Assembly: GCA_963829135.1 (NCBI GenBank)
Contig: CAWHHO010000008.1
Coordinates: 1-64,000, forward strand
Length of the DNA: 64,000 nt
Reading direction: 5' to 3'
Source of the DNA: Kumtagia sp963829135
GTDB taxonomy: Bacteria > Pseudomonadota > Alphaproteobacteria > Rhizobiales > Rhizobiaceae
Position numbers and translations under genes: made by a program. Positions 36,386 to 45,169 of this stretch are shown here, one piece after another. The stretch's first letter is position 1. Each line of letters opens with the position of its first letter. The notes beneath the pieces are model-generated. The model was not told where the DNA came from, ran no database searches, and worked only from the letters and a program-made list of their open reading frames with translations.

Positions 36386-36826
36386 ATGAGCGACACGGCG
36401 GATGTCAAGGCGACCCTTGCGCAGTATCGCGCTTCGATCGACAATATCGATGCGGCGTTGATTTACATGCTTGCCGAGCGTTTCCGCTGCACGCAAGCGG
36501 TTGGTGTGCTCAAGGCGACCCATGGCCTGCCGCCGGCGGATACGAGCCGCGAAATCCAGCAGATCGCGCGGCTGCGCCAGCTGGCGCAGGACGCGCATCT
36601 GGACCCGGACTTCGCTGAGAAATTCCTCACCTTCGTCGTCAAGGAAGTGATCCGGCATCATGAACAGATCGCCGCTTCGAGCAGCGGCGTGGGTATGATC
36701 GCCGCTTCGAGCAGCGGCGCAGCAAATTCCACCGCTTCGAATAGCGGCGTGGGTAAGACCGCCGCTTCGGGCAGCGGCGATGGCAAGAACCCGGCGTCGC
36801 CCAACGGCGCCACCGAGACACAGTGA
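36386..36826 (+). CDS. Chorismate mutase (AroQ type) with a repeat tail
   Basis: A 146-residue protein. Residues 1-95 form the helical AroQ fold (ATLAQYRASIDNIDAALIYM, AERFRCTQAVGVLKATHG, EKFLTFVVKEVIRHHEQIA), which converts chorismate to prephenate for Phe/Tyr synthesis. The tail (96-146) is unusual: Ser/Gly/Ala-rich, made by short DNA repeats. AGGAGG precedes the start. The position between ffh and rpsP is normal in rhizobia. Confidence 0.9.
   Translation: MSDTADVKATLAQYRASIDNIDAALIYMLAERFRCTQAVGVLKATHGLPPADTSREIQQIARLRQLAQDAHLDPDFAEKFLTFVVKEVIRHHEQIAASSSGVGMIAASSSGAANSTASNSGVGKTAASGSGDGKNPASPNGATETQ
36668..36787 (+). repeat. Short tandem repeats at the 3' end of the chorismate mutase gene
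   Basis: Four imperfect in-frame units of 27-33 bp based on ACCGCTTCGAGCAGCGGCG, coding for (I/T)AASSSG(V/A)G-type repeats. This is a likely slippage site, so its length may differ between strains. Confidence 0.75.
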
Positions 36827-36858
36827 AATTTCAACGGATCAACCTTTAGGAGAAACCA

Positions 36859-37254
36859 ATGGCACTGAAGATCCGACTGGCCCGCGCGGGCTCCAAGAAG
36901 CGTCCTTACTACCATATCGTCATCGCCGACGTGCGGTCGCCGCGCGATGGCCGCTTCATCGAGGCGGTTGGCGCCTGGAACCCGACCCTGCCAAAGGACG
37001 CTGAGCGCGTGAAGCTCGATGCCGACCGCATCACGCATTGGCTGGGCCACGGCGCGCTGCCGACCGACCGGGTCGCCCGCTTCCTGACCGACGCAGGCCT
37101 TGCCAAGCGCGAAGCCCGCAGCAACCCCACCAAGGCTCTGCCGGGCAAGAAGGCGCAGGCTCGCCTCGACGCCATCAAGAAGGCGCAGGACGAGGCCGCC
37201 GCAGCGATTGCAGCCGCGACAGCCGCTCCGGTTGAGGAAGCTGCCGCTTCCTAA
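36859..37254 (+). CDS. rpsP: 30S ribosomal protein S16
   Basis: A 131-residue S16 homologue (ALKIRLARAGSKKRPYYHIV). The core ends near residue 85, and an Ala-rich, charged C-terminal extension follows, as is common in alphaproteobacteria. TAGGAG precedes the start. It is followed 24 bases later by a strong terminator, so rimM and trmD, which usually follow rpsP in bacteria, are not adjacent here. Confidence 0.96.
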   Translation: MALKIRLARAGSKKRPYYHIVIADVRSPRDGRFIEAVGAWNPTLPKDAERVKLDADRITHWLGHGALPTDRVARFLTDAGLAKREARSNPTKALPGKKAQARLDAIKKAQDEAAAAIAAATAAPVEEAAAS

Positions 37255-37278
37255 GTTTTTCGGTGCAAGCCTTTGCGT

Positions 37279-37311
37279 AAATGGCGGGCCGAGAGCCCGC
37301 CATTTGCTTTT
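37279..37311 (+). terminator. Rho-independent terminator of the ffh-rpsP operon
   Basis: AAATGGCGGGC, loop CGAGA, GCCCGCCATTT, then GCTTTT. A perfect 11-bp stem right after rpsP. Confidence 0.9.
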
Positions 37312-37453
37312 CGGGGGGGAAACTTGTCATGGCACAAGTGCTCTGACAGGAATGCAGTGCGGCCATAGGTTGACCGCGATGCAGCGGGGTACGCACGGGA
37401 TCGTCTGTCTCGCATCTGGCCGGCTGGACCGAGCGGAGATAGCAGTCTAAACC

Positions 37454-38359
37454 TTACGGCGCATCCGGCTTCAGAAAATCATTGATGATGGTCGCCGCGT
37501 CTTTCGGAAATTCCCAGAACATGTTGTGGCCAGCGCCGGCGAAAACCTCGAAACGGGCATTCGGATAGGCCTTCTCCAGCTTCTCCTGGTCGGACAGGTC
37601 GAACAGCCCGTCCTTCTCTCCCCACAGAACGAGGATCGGCGACTTCACCAAAGGCGCGATCAGGGTGAGGTCGTTCACAGCCGTAGCCCACAGTACGCCG
37701 GTCCACACATGCAGCGGCGTCGCGGCGCTTTCTGTCCGCTCCCGAGTCAGAAAATCCTCGTCGACCGGATTGATGTTGGCATACCAGTCCTTCATGAACT
37801 GGCTGTTCGGATCAATCGGCGCCTTGAGCGCCGTCACATTGTCCCAGAGCCACGATCCGGGGCCGTCACCAAACCCCGTTGTCGAGGAGATGAGCACCAG
37901 GTCTCCGACCTTGTCCGGATGCTGGGCAGCGAGCAGCTGGGCGGCCAGCGAGCCCAGCGAATGGCCGATCACATCGGCCTCGGCAATGCTCATTGCATCG
38001 AGAAACAGCGAGGCGTCGTCGGCAAGATCGGTGTAGGCGTAGCAGCAGGCCGGCGCATCGGACTTGCCGTGACCGCGCAGATCGATCGCCAGCAGGCGGC
38101 GGCCTTTCAGGTATGGGGCGATCAGCGACCAACTGCGGCTGTTGTCGGTGTAGCCGTGGATAAGCAGCGTCGGCGGGCCTTGCGTGTCGCCCATCTCGAC
38201 ATAGGCAAGTGTTATTCCGTTCGCCAGCTTGATGGATTTCTTGGCATTGACCCATTCCGCTTGCGTCGGGATGGGAATTTCCTCAGCACGTGCCCCGCCG
38301 GGCAAGGCGAATGAGGCAGCCACCAGCGCCGCAATCGCAGGGAGAATCATTCGCTTCAT
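37454..38359 (-). CDS. Secreted alpha/beta hydrolase
   Basis: A 301-residue hydrolase with a signal peptide (MKRMILPAIAALVAASFALP, cleaved near ARAEE). The alpha/beta fold shows the oxyanion HGYTDNSRSW, the nucleophile VIGHSLGSLAA, the acid in LWGEKDGLFD and the catalytic His in GAGHNMFWE. It probably acts in the periplasm on an ester, lactone or epoxide, but the substrate is unknown. I start at MKRMILP because the upstream in-frame extension is Arg-rich and lacks conservation features. Confidence 0.85.
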   Translation of the reverse strand: MKRMILPAIAALVAASFALPGGARAEEIPIPTQAEWVNAKKSIKLANGITLAYVEMGDTQGPPTLLIHGYTDNSRSWSLIAPYLKGRRLLAIDLRGHGKSDAPACCYAYTDLADDASLFLDAMSIAEADVIGHSLGSLAAQLLAAQHPDKVGDLVLISSTTGFGDGPGSWLWDNVTALKAPIDPNSQFMKDWYANINPVDEDFLTRERTESAATPLHVWTGVLWATAVNDLTLIAPLVKSPILVLWGEKDGLFDLSDQEKLEKAYPNARFEVFAGAGHNMFWEFPKDAATIINDFLKPDAP

Positions 38360-38456
38360 CGCGCCAGTCCTGTACGGTATCAACCGACTGAAATGTCGCA
38401 AAATGAAGGGCCGCCGTCGAGCGCCAATCGAGCGGTCACTGCGCTTGATCGTGACC

Positions 38457-38765
38457 TTAATGCTCCTTCGGACGATTGGTCTCGAACGCCGCCTTCTTGG
38501 CGTCAGACGTTTCGGACTGGTATCGCGATTGCCATTCCGCAAAGGGCATGCCGTAGATGATCTCGCGCGACTGCTCCTTTGATAGATCTATGCCGTCATT
38601 CGCCGCAGCCTCGCGATACCAGTTCGACAGGCAGTTGCGGCAAAAGCCGGCAAGGTTCATCAAGTCGATGTTCTGGACATCTGTGCGATCGCGCAGATGC
38701 TCCAGCAGCCGGCGGAACGCCGCCGCCTCGAAATCGCGCTGTTGCTCTTCGCTGAGATGTGGCAT
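38457..38765 (-). CDS. DUF1244 family protein
   Basis: A 102-residue helical protein with the DUF1244 core: FEAAAFRRLLEHLRDRTDVQ, NLAGFCRNCLSNWYREAA and EIIYGMPFAEWQSRYQ. The conserved C-x2-C in FCRNCL could bind a metal. The function is unknown. It lies 97 bases upstream of the hydrolase gene on the same strand. Confidence 0.9.
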   Translation of the reverse strand: MPHLSEEQQRDFEAAAFRRLLEHLRDRTDVQNIDLMNLAGFCRNCLSNWYREAAANDGIDLSKEQSREIIYGMPFAEWQSRYQSETSDAKKAAFETNRPKEH

Positions 38766-38890
38766 CGCGGCCTCCGTCGACTGATCCTAACAATTCGTGC
38801 TGGCGCGGCGAAACGACCGGCGTCCAGCCTGCATTCGGTGTGGTGGTCCGCAGGCACACAAGGCGCCCGTTTGGCCAGCCGACCCGGTTC

Positions 38891-39688
38891 TTAATGCGGT
38901 CCGGTGCGCGAACCGAACATTCTGACTTCGTGTATATCGGGCTGTCGGTTGATCGCTTCAATGATTGGCGCGAGACGCTCGGACCACGCCTCCGCACCGA
39001 TGTCGTCGGCGATGAGGTCCTGGCGTATCTCAAGCAAAGCGTGGGCAAAACCGTTGACGATCGCATGGCGGTACATGGTGTCGCCGCGCAAGGCTCCATC
39101 ATAGGGTTCGTTGTCGCCTATTGTCAGCAGCGGGTCGGCTGCCAGCATCTCGATCAGCGGTTTCGCAGCGCGGTCATCGAGATCCCACAGCACGCCTGCG
39201 TGCCACGGCCGCGGCCTGCCCTGCATGATGGGGGTGAACGAATGCACTGAAAACAGAAAGGGCGCGACGCCGCTCTCCTTCGCCACCGAGGCCGTGAGCG
39301 CGGCGACGGCGTCGTGATACGGCCGATAGAAACGATCGAGACGACGCTCGCGCTCTTGCGCCGGCATTGGATAGTTCGACGGAACCACCGTGCCATCGTA
39401 GAGCTGGCGAATCAGCGTCGGATCGTCCTCGCCACGGTTTGGATCGACAAGCAGCCGCGAAAACCCGCCGAGCAAAGCCGGAACCTGCAATTTTGCCGCG
39501 AGGATGCGCGTCACCGCTTCCACCCCGATGTCATAGGCGATGTGACGGTCGAACTCGCTGGCTGGCAGACCGAGATCGCCATATTCTTCCGGCAGGTCGC
39601 GCCGCGCGTGGTCGGCAAGAAGCAGCAGACCCTTGCTCCGATCACCTTCAATCAGCTCGAAGGGAGCAAATATGGCCGCACGTGTCAT
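38891..39688 (-). CDS. N-formylglutamate amidohydrolase-like protein
   Basis: A 265-residue protein of the N-formylglutamate amidohydrolase family (HutG type II fold). Key segments are LLADHARRDLPEEYGDLGL near the start, FSRLLVDPNRGEDD, FLFSVHSFTPIMQG and LRGDTMYRHAI. The enzyme cleaves N-formyl-glutamate, the last step of one histidine-degradation route. No other hut genes are in the window, so this paralogue may act on another formyl- or acyl-amino acid. Confidence 0.85.
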   Translation of the reverse strand: MTRAAIFAPFELIEGDRSKGLLLLADHARRDLPEEYGDLGLPASEFDRHIAYDIGVEAVTRILAAKLQVPALLGGFSRLLVDPNRGEDDPTLIRQLYDGTVVPSNYPMPAQERERRLDRFYRPYHDAVAALTASVAKESGVAPFLFSVHSFTPIMQGRPRPWHAGVLWDLDDRAAKPLIEMLAADPLLTIGDNEPYDGALRGDTMYRHAIVNGFAHALLEIRQDLIADDIGAEAWSERLAPIIEAINRQPDIHEVRMFGSRTGPH

Positions 39689-39963
39689 GAGATTTCCATG
39701 GATGAAGGATGCTATGCCGGGGACATCGTCGTCTTTTCATGAAGTCACGGTCGGCGCAACGCCGTTGTAACTCCAATCTTGGCGGCGTATCTCGTCGGTC
39801 GTGGGTCGTGGGTCGCGGTCGCAAGGCTCGAAATCGCGTGTAGCAGAAGGAGCAAACGACCGACGGGACGAACGGCGGCCAACGGCGTGTCCTAAATCGA
39901 TTGGATTGATCCGGTGGGCGCGTTGACATGCAGGCACAGTTTTCCGAAAAGGGATTCTCGGGA

Positions 39964-40473
39964 ATGATAATGTCAGTTTCAAGAGGTTTGGGTATGGTTC
40001 TTGCCGCCTGCGTGCGCAGCCGATGCGCCGTTGCCGCTGCAGCTATGCTTATGGCCCTGGCGTTTGTAGACGCTACGCCCGCGCGAGCCGATTTTCGCGT
40101 TTGCAACGCAACGCAGAATCTTGTCGGCGTGGGCATCGGCTACCGCACCAAGGCGGGCTGGGTCACAGAGGGCTGGTGGCATGTGGACGGCTCAAGCTGC
40201 AAGACGCTGATCGAGGGCCCGCTGGCGTCGCGCTTCTACTATCTTTATGCCGAGGACGCCGAGCGCGGCGGCCGGTGGGACGGTCCAATCACCATGTGCG
40301 TGGCGGACAAGGAATTCAAAATCGCCGGCGTGACTGACTGCGTGGCCAGAGGCTTCCAACGCGCCGGTTTCCAGGAATATGACACGGGTGAGCAGGCAAG
40401 CTGGATGGTTCAGTTGACCGACGAACCTGCGGAAGGCGGAGATGCCGCCGCAACGGGAGCTCCCGCACAATGA
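39964..40473 (+). CDS. Secreted DUF1036 protein
   Basis: A 169-residue exported protein with an N-terminal signal peptide cleaved near ARADF. The DUF1036 domain (about 45-150) shows FRVCNATQNLVGVGIGYR, WVTEGWWHVDGSSCKTLIEG and YYLYAEDAERGG. The fold is a small beta-barrel and the role is unknown. The stop overlaps the pyruvate kinase start (ATGA), so the two are translated together. An upstream ATG at 39928 is also in frame. Confidence 0.85.
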   Translation: MIMSVSRGLGMVLAACVRSRCAVAAAAMLMALAFVDATPARADFRVCNATQNLVGVGIGYRTKAGWVTEGWWHVDGSSCKTLIEGPLASRFYYLYAEDAERGGRWDGPITMCVADKEFKIAGVTDCVARGFQRAGFQEYDTGEQASWMVQLTDEPAEGGDAAATGAPAQ

Positions 40474-41894
40474 GACGCAGTCGCAAGGTCAAGATCCTCG
40501 CCACAATCGGACCGGCGTCTTCATCGCCTGAAATGCTCCGCAAACTGTTCGACGCTGGCGCGGACGTCTTCCGCATCAATATGAGCCACACAGATCATGA
40601 GCTGATGCGGACACTGGTCGGTCGGATCAGGGCGATCGAAGACGAGGTTCGCAGGCCGATCGGTATTCTCGGCGACCTTCAGGGACCGAAGCTGCGCGTC
40701 GGCAAATTTCCCGATGGCAAAGTGACTCTCGTTGTCGGCCAAACCTTCACGCTCGACAACAATCCCGCGCCGGGCGACACAAACCGCGTGCATTTACCGC
40801 ATCCGGAAATCCTGCAATCCGTGGAAGTCGGCCACCGCCTGCTGATCGACGACGGCAAGCTTGAGCTCAAGGCGACCCGTTGCGACGGCAAGTCGATCGA
40901 GACGGTCGTGATATCCGGCAACAAGATTTCCGACAAGAAGGGCGTCAGCCTGCCTGATACGGACCTGCCGGTCGGCGCGCTGACCGACAAGGACCGCGCC
41001 GATCTCGACGCGGTTGTCGCTGCGGGTGTCGACTGGGTGGCGCTGTCGTTCATCCAGCGGCCGGACGACCTTGCGGAAGCCCGCAAGCTCTCAGGCGGTC
41101 GCGTACACCTTATGTCGAAGATCGAGAAGCCGCAGGCTGTCGCCCGCCTGCCGGAAATCATCGAGCTGTCAGACGCCATCATGGTGGCTCGAGGTGATCT
41201 TGGTGTCGAAATGCCGCTGGAGGCGGTACCCGGCATCCAGAAGCAGATCACGCGCGCCGCACGCCGCGCCGGCAAGCCGGTCGTCGTCGCCACCCAGATG
41301 CTGGAGTCGATGATCAGCGCGCCGGTGCCGACGCGCGCGGAGGTGTCGGACGTTGCTACTGCCGTGTTCGAAGGCGCGGATGCGATCATGCTGTCGGCCG
41401 AATCGGCGGCGGGGGAATATCCGGTCGAGGCGGTGGCCACGATGAACCGCATTGCCGAGCGCGTCGAGCGCGACCCCACCTATGGCGGGATCATCAATGC
41501 TCAGCGAACCGAGCCGGAAGCAACCGGCGCGGACGCGATTTCGGCTGCCTCCCGGCAGATCGCCGAAACGCTCAACCTCGCCGCAATCGTCACCTACACC
41601 GCATCCGGCGCCACCGGGCTACGCGCCGCCCGCGAACGGCCGCGCGTGCCGATCATCGCGCTGTCGCCTGTTCTGCAAACCGCGCGCCGCCTCTCGCTGC
41701 TGTGGGGTACCCATTGCGTGGTTAGCCCGGACGCCAGCGACCTCGACGACATGGTCGAGCGGGCCTGCCAGATCGCCCAGGAGCAAGGCTTCGGCAAAAA
41801 GGGAGACCGCATCATCGTGACGGCAGGCGTGCCGCTGCGCACGCCCGGCTCGACCAACATGCTGCGCATCGCCTACATCACCACGGAAGACTAG
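40470..41894 (+). CDS. pyk: Pyruvate kinase
   Basis: A 474-residue glycolytic enzyme (phosphoenolpyruvate + ADP to pyruvate + ATP). Motifs: VKILATIGPASSSPEMLRKL, FRINMSH, ILGDLQGPKLRVG, the active-site segment MSKIEKPQAV (catalytic Lys) and MVARGDLGVEMPLE, and the ATQMLESM signature. It is coupled to the DUF1036 gene, a typical rhizobial order. The frame is intact. Confidence 0.96.
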   Translation: MRRSRKVKILATIGPASSSPEMLRKLFDAGADVFRINMSHTDHELMRTLVGRIRAIEDEVRRPIGILGDLQGPKLRVGKFPDGKVTLVVGQTFTLDNNPAPGDTNRVHLPHPEILQSVEVGHRLLIDDGKLELKATRCDGKSIETVVISGNKISDKKGVSLPDTDLPVGALTDKDRADLDAVVAAGVDWVALSFIQRPDDLAEARKLSGGRVHLMSKIEKPQAVARLPEIIELSDAIMVARGDLGVEMPLEAVPGIQKQITRAARRAGKPVVVATQMLESMISAPVPTRAEVSDVATAVFEGADAIMLSAESAAGEYPVEAVATMNRIAERVERDPTYGGIINAQRTEPEATGADAISAASRQIAETLNLAAIVTYTASGATGLRAARERPRVPIIALSPVLQTARRLSLLWGTHCVVSPDASDLDDMVERACQIAQEQGFGKKGDRIIVTAGVPLRTPGSTNMLRIAYITTED

Positions 41895-41978
41895 GCGCCA
41901 ACCAGCACCCAGTCCAGTAAGGCAGGCGCGCGAGTGCCGTGCGGCCCCGCCACATGCGCTTGCAGGCATGCCTCGTCG

Positions 41979-44900
41979 CTATTGCACCGCCGGTGCGGGC
42001 GGTGCTTCATCGTGAGCCTCTCCGGCCGTCCGCCTGTGCGGTACCAGCCTGCGCAGCGTTACGTAGAACACCGGGGTCAGGAACAATCCGACGATGGTCA
42101 CGCCGAGCATGCCGGAAAACACCGCCGTGCCAAGCGACTGGCGCATCTCGGCGCCGGGACCGGTGGCGATCATCAGCGGCACCACGCCCAGTATGAAGGC
42201 AAATGCCGTCATCAGGATCGGCCGCAGCCGCAGCCGTGCGGCTTCCACCGCCGCATCAACCGGCGACGCGCCTCGGTCCTGCGCTTGCCGCGCGAACTCG
42301 ACGATGAGGATCGAGTTCTTGGCCGCCAGGCCCACCAGCACGATCAGACCGATCTGCACCAGAATGTTGTTGTCGAGCCCGCGAAACGCCACGCCGAGCA
42401 GCGCGGCAAGTACGCCAAGCGGGACGATCAACACGATCGCAAACGGCAGGATCCAGCTTTCATATTGTGCGGCGAGCGCCAGGAACACGAACAGCACGGA
42501 CAGGCCGAAGATGAACACGGCGGTGTTGCCGGTCTGCCGTTCCTGAAGCGCCAGTTCGGTCCATTCGAACGCAGTGCCTTGCGGGAGGGTCTCGGCCGTG
42601 ACCTTTTCCATCAGGTCGAGCGCGGTGCCGGTCGCAACGCCCGGCGCCGCGCTGCCTTGCAGAGGCACTGCCGTATACATGTTGTAGCGCTGCACCAGCG
42701 TCGGGCCGGTAACGTCGCGGATCTCCACAAGCGTGCCCAGCGGCACCAGCGCGCCGGTGGCAGAGCGCACCTTGAGCTTGAGAATGTCCTCGCGCTGCAT
42801 GCGGAACGCCTGGTCGGCTTGCGCGCGAACCTGGTAGACGCGGCCGAAGGCGTTGAAGTCGTTGACGTAGGCAGTACCCAGATTGATCGACAGCGTATCG
42901 AAGATGTTTGGAATCGGTACATTCAGCATCCGCGCCTTGTCCCGGTCGATTTCCAGGAAGAACTGCGGGCTCGACGCCGAGAACGTGGTGAAGACGCCTG
43001 TGAGGCCGGGTGTCTGGTTGGCTTTTCCGGCGATCTCGTAGGCGAGCGCCAGTATCGGCCGCATGTCGGCGCTGTTACGCTCCTCCAGCATCATCTTGAA
43101 GCCGCCGGAATTGCCAATGCCGCGCACCGGTGGGGGCTGCAAGGCGATGATGAAGGCCTCCTGGATGCCTTGCAGGCTGCCGAAGAGGTTACCGATGATC
43201 TTGCCCGAACTGTCGCCGCTCTTCAGCCTCTCGTCGAAGCTCTTGAACGGCGCAAAGATGACGCCCGCATTGCTGGCGTTGGTAAAGGTTGCGCCGGAGA
43301 AGCCGGCAAAGGCGACAGCGTCGGATACGCCCGGCGTCTTGCGGATAATCTCGGATGCCTTCTGAATGACGGCGTCGGTTCGGCCCAGCGAAGCGCCTTC
43401 CGGCAGCTGGATTACGACGATCGCGTAGCCCTGATCCATCGGGGGGATGAAGCCACGCGGAACCGTTTCCAGCATGTGAATGGTCGCATAGATCAAACCC
43501 GCAAAGATGGCGAGCATCGCGACCAGAGCGACCGTCGAGCCGACAAGCACATGCACCAGCTTCGAATAGCCATGGGAGAGCTTGTCGAACCCCTTGTTGA
43601 AGCCATCGGCAAGCGACTGCCCAAACCGCGCCAGAAAGAACTTGGGCTTGTGATCGGCACGATGCGGCGTGAACAGCACGCCTGCGAGTGCTGGCGACAA
43701 GGACAAAGAGTTGAAAGCCGAGATTGCAGTTGAAACCGCGATCGTGATCGCGAATTGCAGATAAAACTGCCCGGAAATGCCGGGGATGAATGCCGTCGGC
43801 ACGAACACCGCAATCAGAACCAGTGAGATCGCCAGCACAGCAGCGCCGACTTCATCCATGGTGCGATGCGCGGCGTCGCGCGGAGAAAGCCCTTGTGCGA
43901 TGTTGCGCTCGACATTCTCCACCACGACGATGGCATCGTCGACGACGATGCCGACCGCCAATACAAGGCCAAACAGGGTGAGCATGTTGAGCGAAAAGCC
44001 AAACCCATAGAGCACCGCCAGCGTGCCGATGAGCGATACCGGTATCGCCACGATCGGTACGATCGCCATCCGCCATGATTGCAGAAAGACGATGATGACG
44101 ACCACCACGAGAAGGATAGCCTCGATGATGGTCTTGTAGACCTCGTTGATCGATTCGGAGATGAATTCCGTCGGGTTATAGACGATCTGATAGGTGAGGC
44201 CCTGCGGGAAATCGGCGGAGAGCCGTTTGATTGTCGACTGGATTTCCTCGGCGGCGGCAAGCGCGTTGGTGCCCGGGCGCTGGAAAATGCCAAGCGCTAC
44301 CGCTGCCTTGCCGTTGAGGTAGGAATTGGTGACATAGTCCTTGGCGCCGAGTTCGATGCGGGCGACATCCTGCAGCGAGATAAGCCGTCCGTCGTCGGTG
44401 GACTTGACGATGACATAGCGGAAATCGCGGGCATCGCTGAAGCGGCCTTGTGTGGTGACCGTATACTGAAAGGCGGATTGGCTTTCGGCGGGTGGCGCTC
44501 CGATCGACCCACCCGAAACCTGCACGTTTTGTTCCTGCAACGCGGTGACGACATCGTTTGCCGTCATGCCATTGGCTGACAGCTTGTCGGGATCGAGCCA
44601 GACGCGCAGCGAATATTCGCGCTCGCCGAAGATCTGCACGTCGCCGACGCCGTCAAGCCGCAAAAGTACGTCGCGGATGCGCGAGCGGGCATAGTTCGAA
44701 ACATAGAGCTGGTCGTAGGAATCATCGGGCGACAGCATGTGCACGACCATCATCAGGTCGGGCGAGCTTTTCGCGGTGGTGATACCGAGCCGGCGTACTT
44801 CTTCCGGCAGGCGCGGTTCCGCGATCGAGACCCGGTTCTGAACCAGCACCTGAGCCTGGTCGAGATCCGTTCCGAGTTCGAAAGTGATGGTCAGCGACAT

Positions 44901-45167
44901 CGATCCGTCGCCAGAGGAATAGGAGGACATGTAAAGCATGTCCTCGACGCCGTTGACTTCCTGCTCGATCGGCGTCGCCACAGTGGCGGCTATCGTCTCG
45001 GCGTCGGCGCCGGGATACGAGGCACGCACGACGATGGTCGGCGGGGCGATTTCCGGGTACTGCGCGGTTGGCAACTGTGTATAGGCGATGCCGCCGACGA
45101 TAAGCAGGAAGATGGAAAGAACCGCCGCGAAAATCGGGCGATTGACGAAAGAATGGGCGAAATTCAT
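41979..45167 (-). CDS. RND (HAE1) multidrug efflux transporter
   Basis: A 1062-residue inner-membrane proton/drug antiporter of the AcrB/BepE type with twelve transmembrane helices. It opens MNFAHSFVNRPIFAAVLSIF, with the large periplasmic loops in both halves and the proton-relay helix around GLVLAVGIVVDDAIVVVENV (the two Asp). It pairs with the membrane-fusion protein gene two bases upstream. No outer-membrane channel gene is beside it, so it must borrow one. It is close to the Brucella BepDE/BepFG type (family knowledge). Confidence 0.95.
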   Translation of the reverse strand: MNFAHSFVNRPIFAAVLSIFLLIVGGIAYTQLPTAQYPEIAPPTIVVRASYPGADAETIAATVATPIEQEVNGVEDMLYMSSYSSGDGSMSLTITFELGTDLDQAQVLVQNRVSIAEPRLPEEVRRLGITTAKSSPDLMMVVHMLSPDDSYDQLYVSNYARSRIRDVLLRLDGVGDVQIFGEREYSLRVWLDPDKLSANGMTANDVVTALQEQNVQVSGGSIGAPPAESQSAFQYTVTTQGRFSDARDFRYVIVKSTDDGRLISLQDVARIELGAKDYVTNSYLNGKAAVALGIFQRPGTNALAAAEEIQSTIKRLSADFPQGLTYQIVYNPTEFISESINEVYKTIIEAILLVVVVIIVFLQSWRMAIVPIVAIPVSLIGTLAVLYGFGFSLNMLTLFGLVLAVGIVVDDAIVVVENVERNIAQGLSPRDAAHRTMDEVGAAVLAISLVLIAVFVPTAFIPGISGQFYLQFAITIAVSTAISAFNSLSLSPALAGVLFTPHRADHKPKFFLARFGQSLADGFNKGFDKLSHGYSKLVHVLVGSTVALVAMLAIFAGLIYATIHMLETVPRGFIPPMDQGYAIVVIQLPEGASLGRTDAVIQKASEIIRKTPGVSDAVAFAGFSGATFTNASNAGVIFAPFKSFDERLKSGDSSGKIIGNLFGSLQGIQEAFIIALQPPPVRGIGNSGGFKMMLEERNSADMRPILALAYEIAGKANQTPGLTGVFTTFSASSPQFFLEIDRDKARMLNVPIPNIFDTLSINLGTAYVNDFNAFGRVYQVRAQADQAFRMQREDILKLKVRSATGALVPLGTLVEIRDVTGPTLVQRYNMYTAVPLQGSAAPGVATGTALDLMEKVTAETLPQGTAFEWTELALQERQTGNTAVFIFGLSVLFVFLALAAQYESWILPFAIVLIVPLGVLAALLGVAFRGLDNNILVQIGLIVLVGLAAKNSILIVEFARQAQDRGASPVDAAVEAARLRLRPILMTAFAFILGVVPLMIATGPGAEMRQSLGTAVFSGMLGVTIVGLFLTPVFYVTLRRLVPHRRTAGEAHDEAPPAPAVQ

Positions 45168-45169
45168 GG

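Noticed and set aside
34795..36444. Minus-strand open frame of 549 residues across ffh
   Set aside because: It lies opposite a strongly conserved gene and codes for His/Leu/Arg-rich low-complexity sequence.
41934..43733. Plus-strand open frame of 599 residues
   Set aside because: It is antisense to the RND pump gene and has no family motif.
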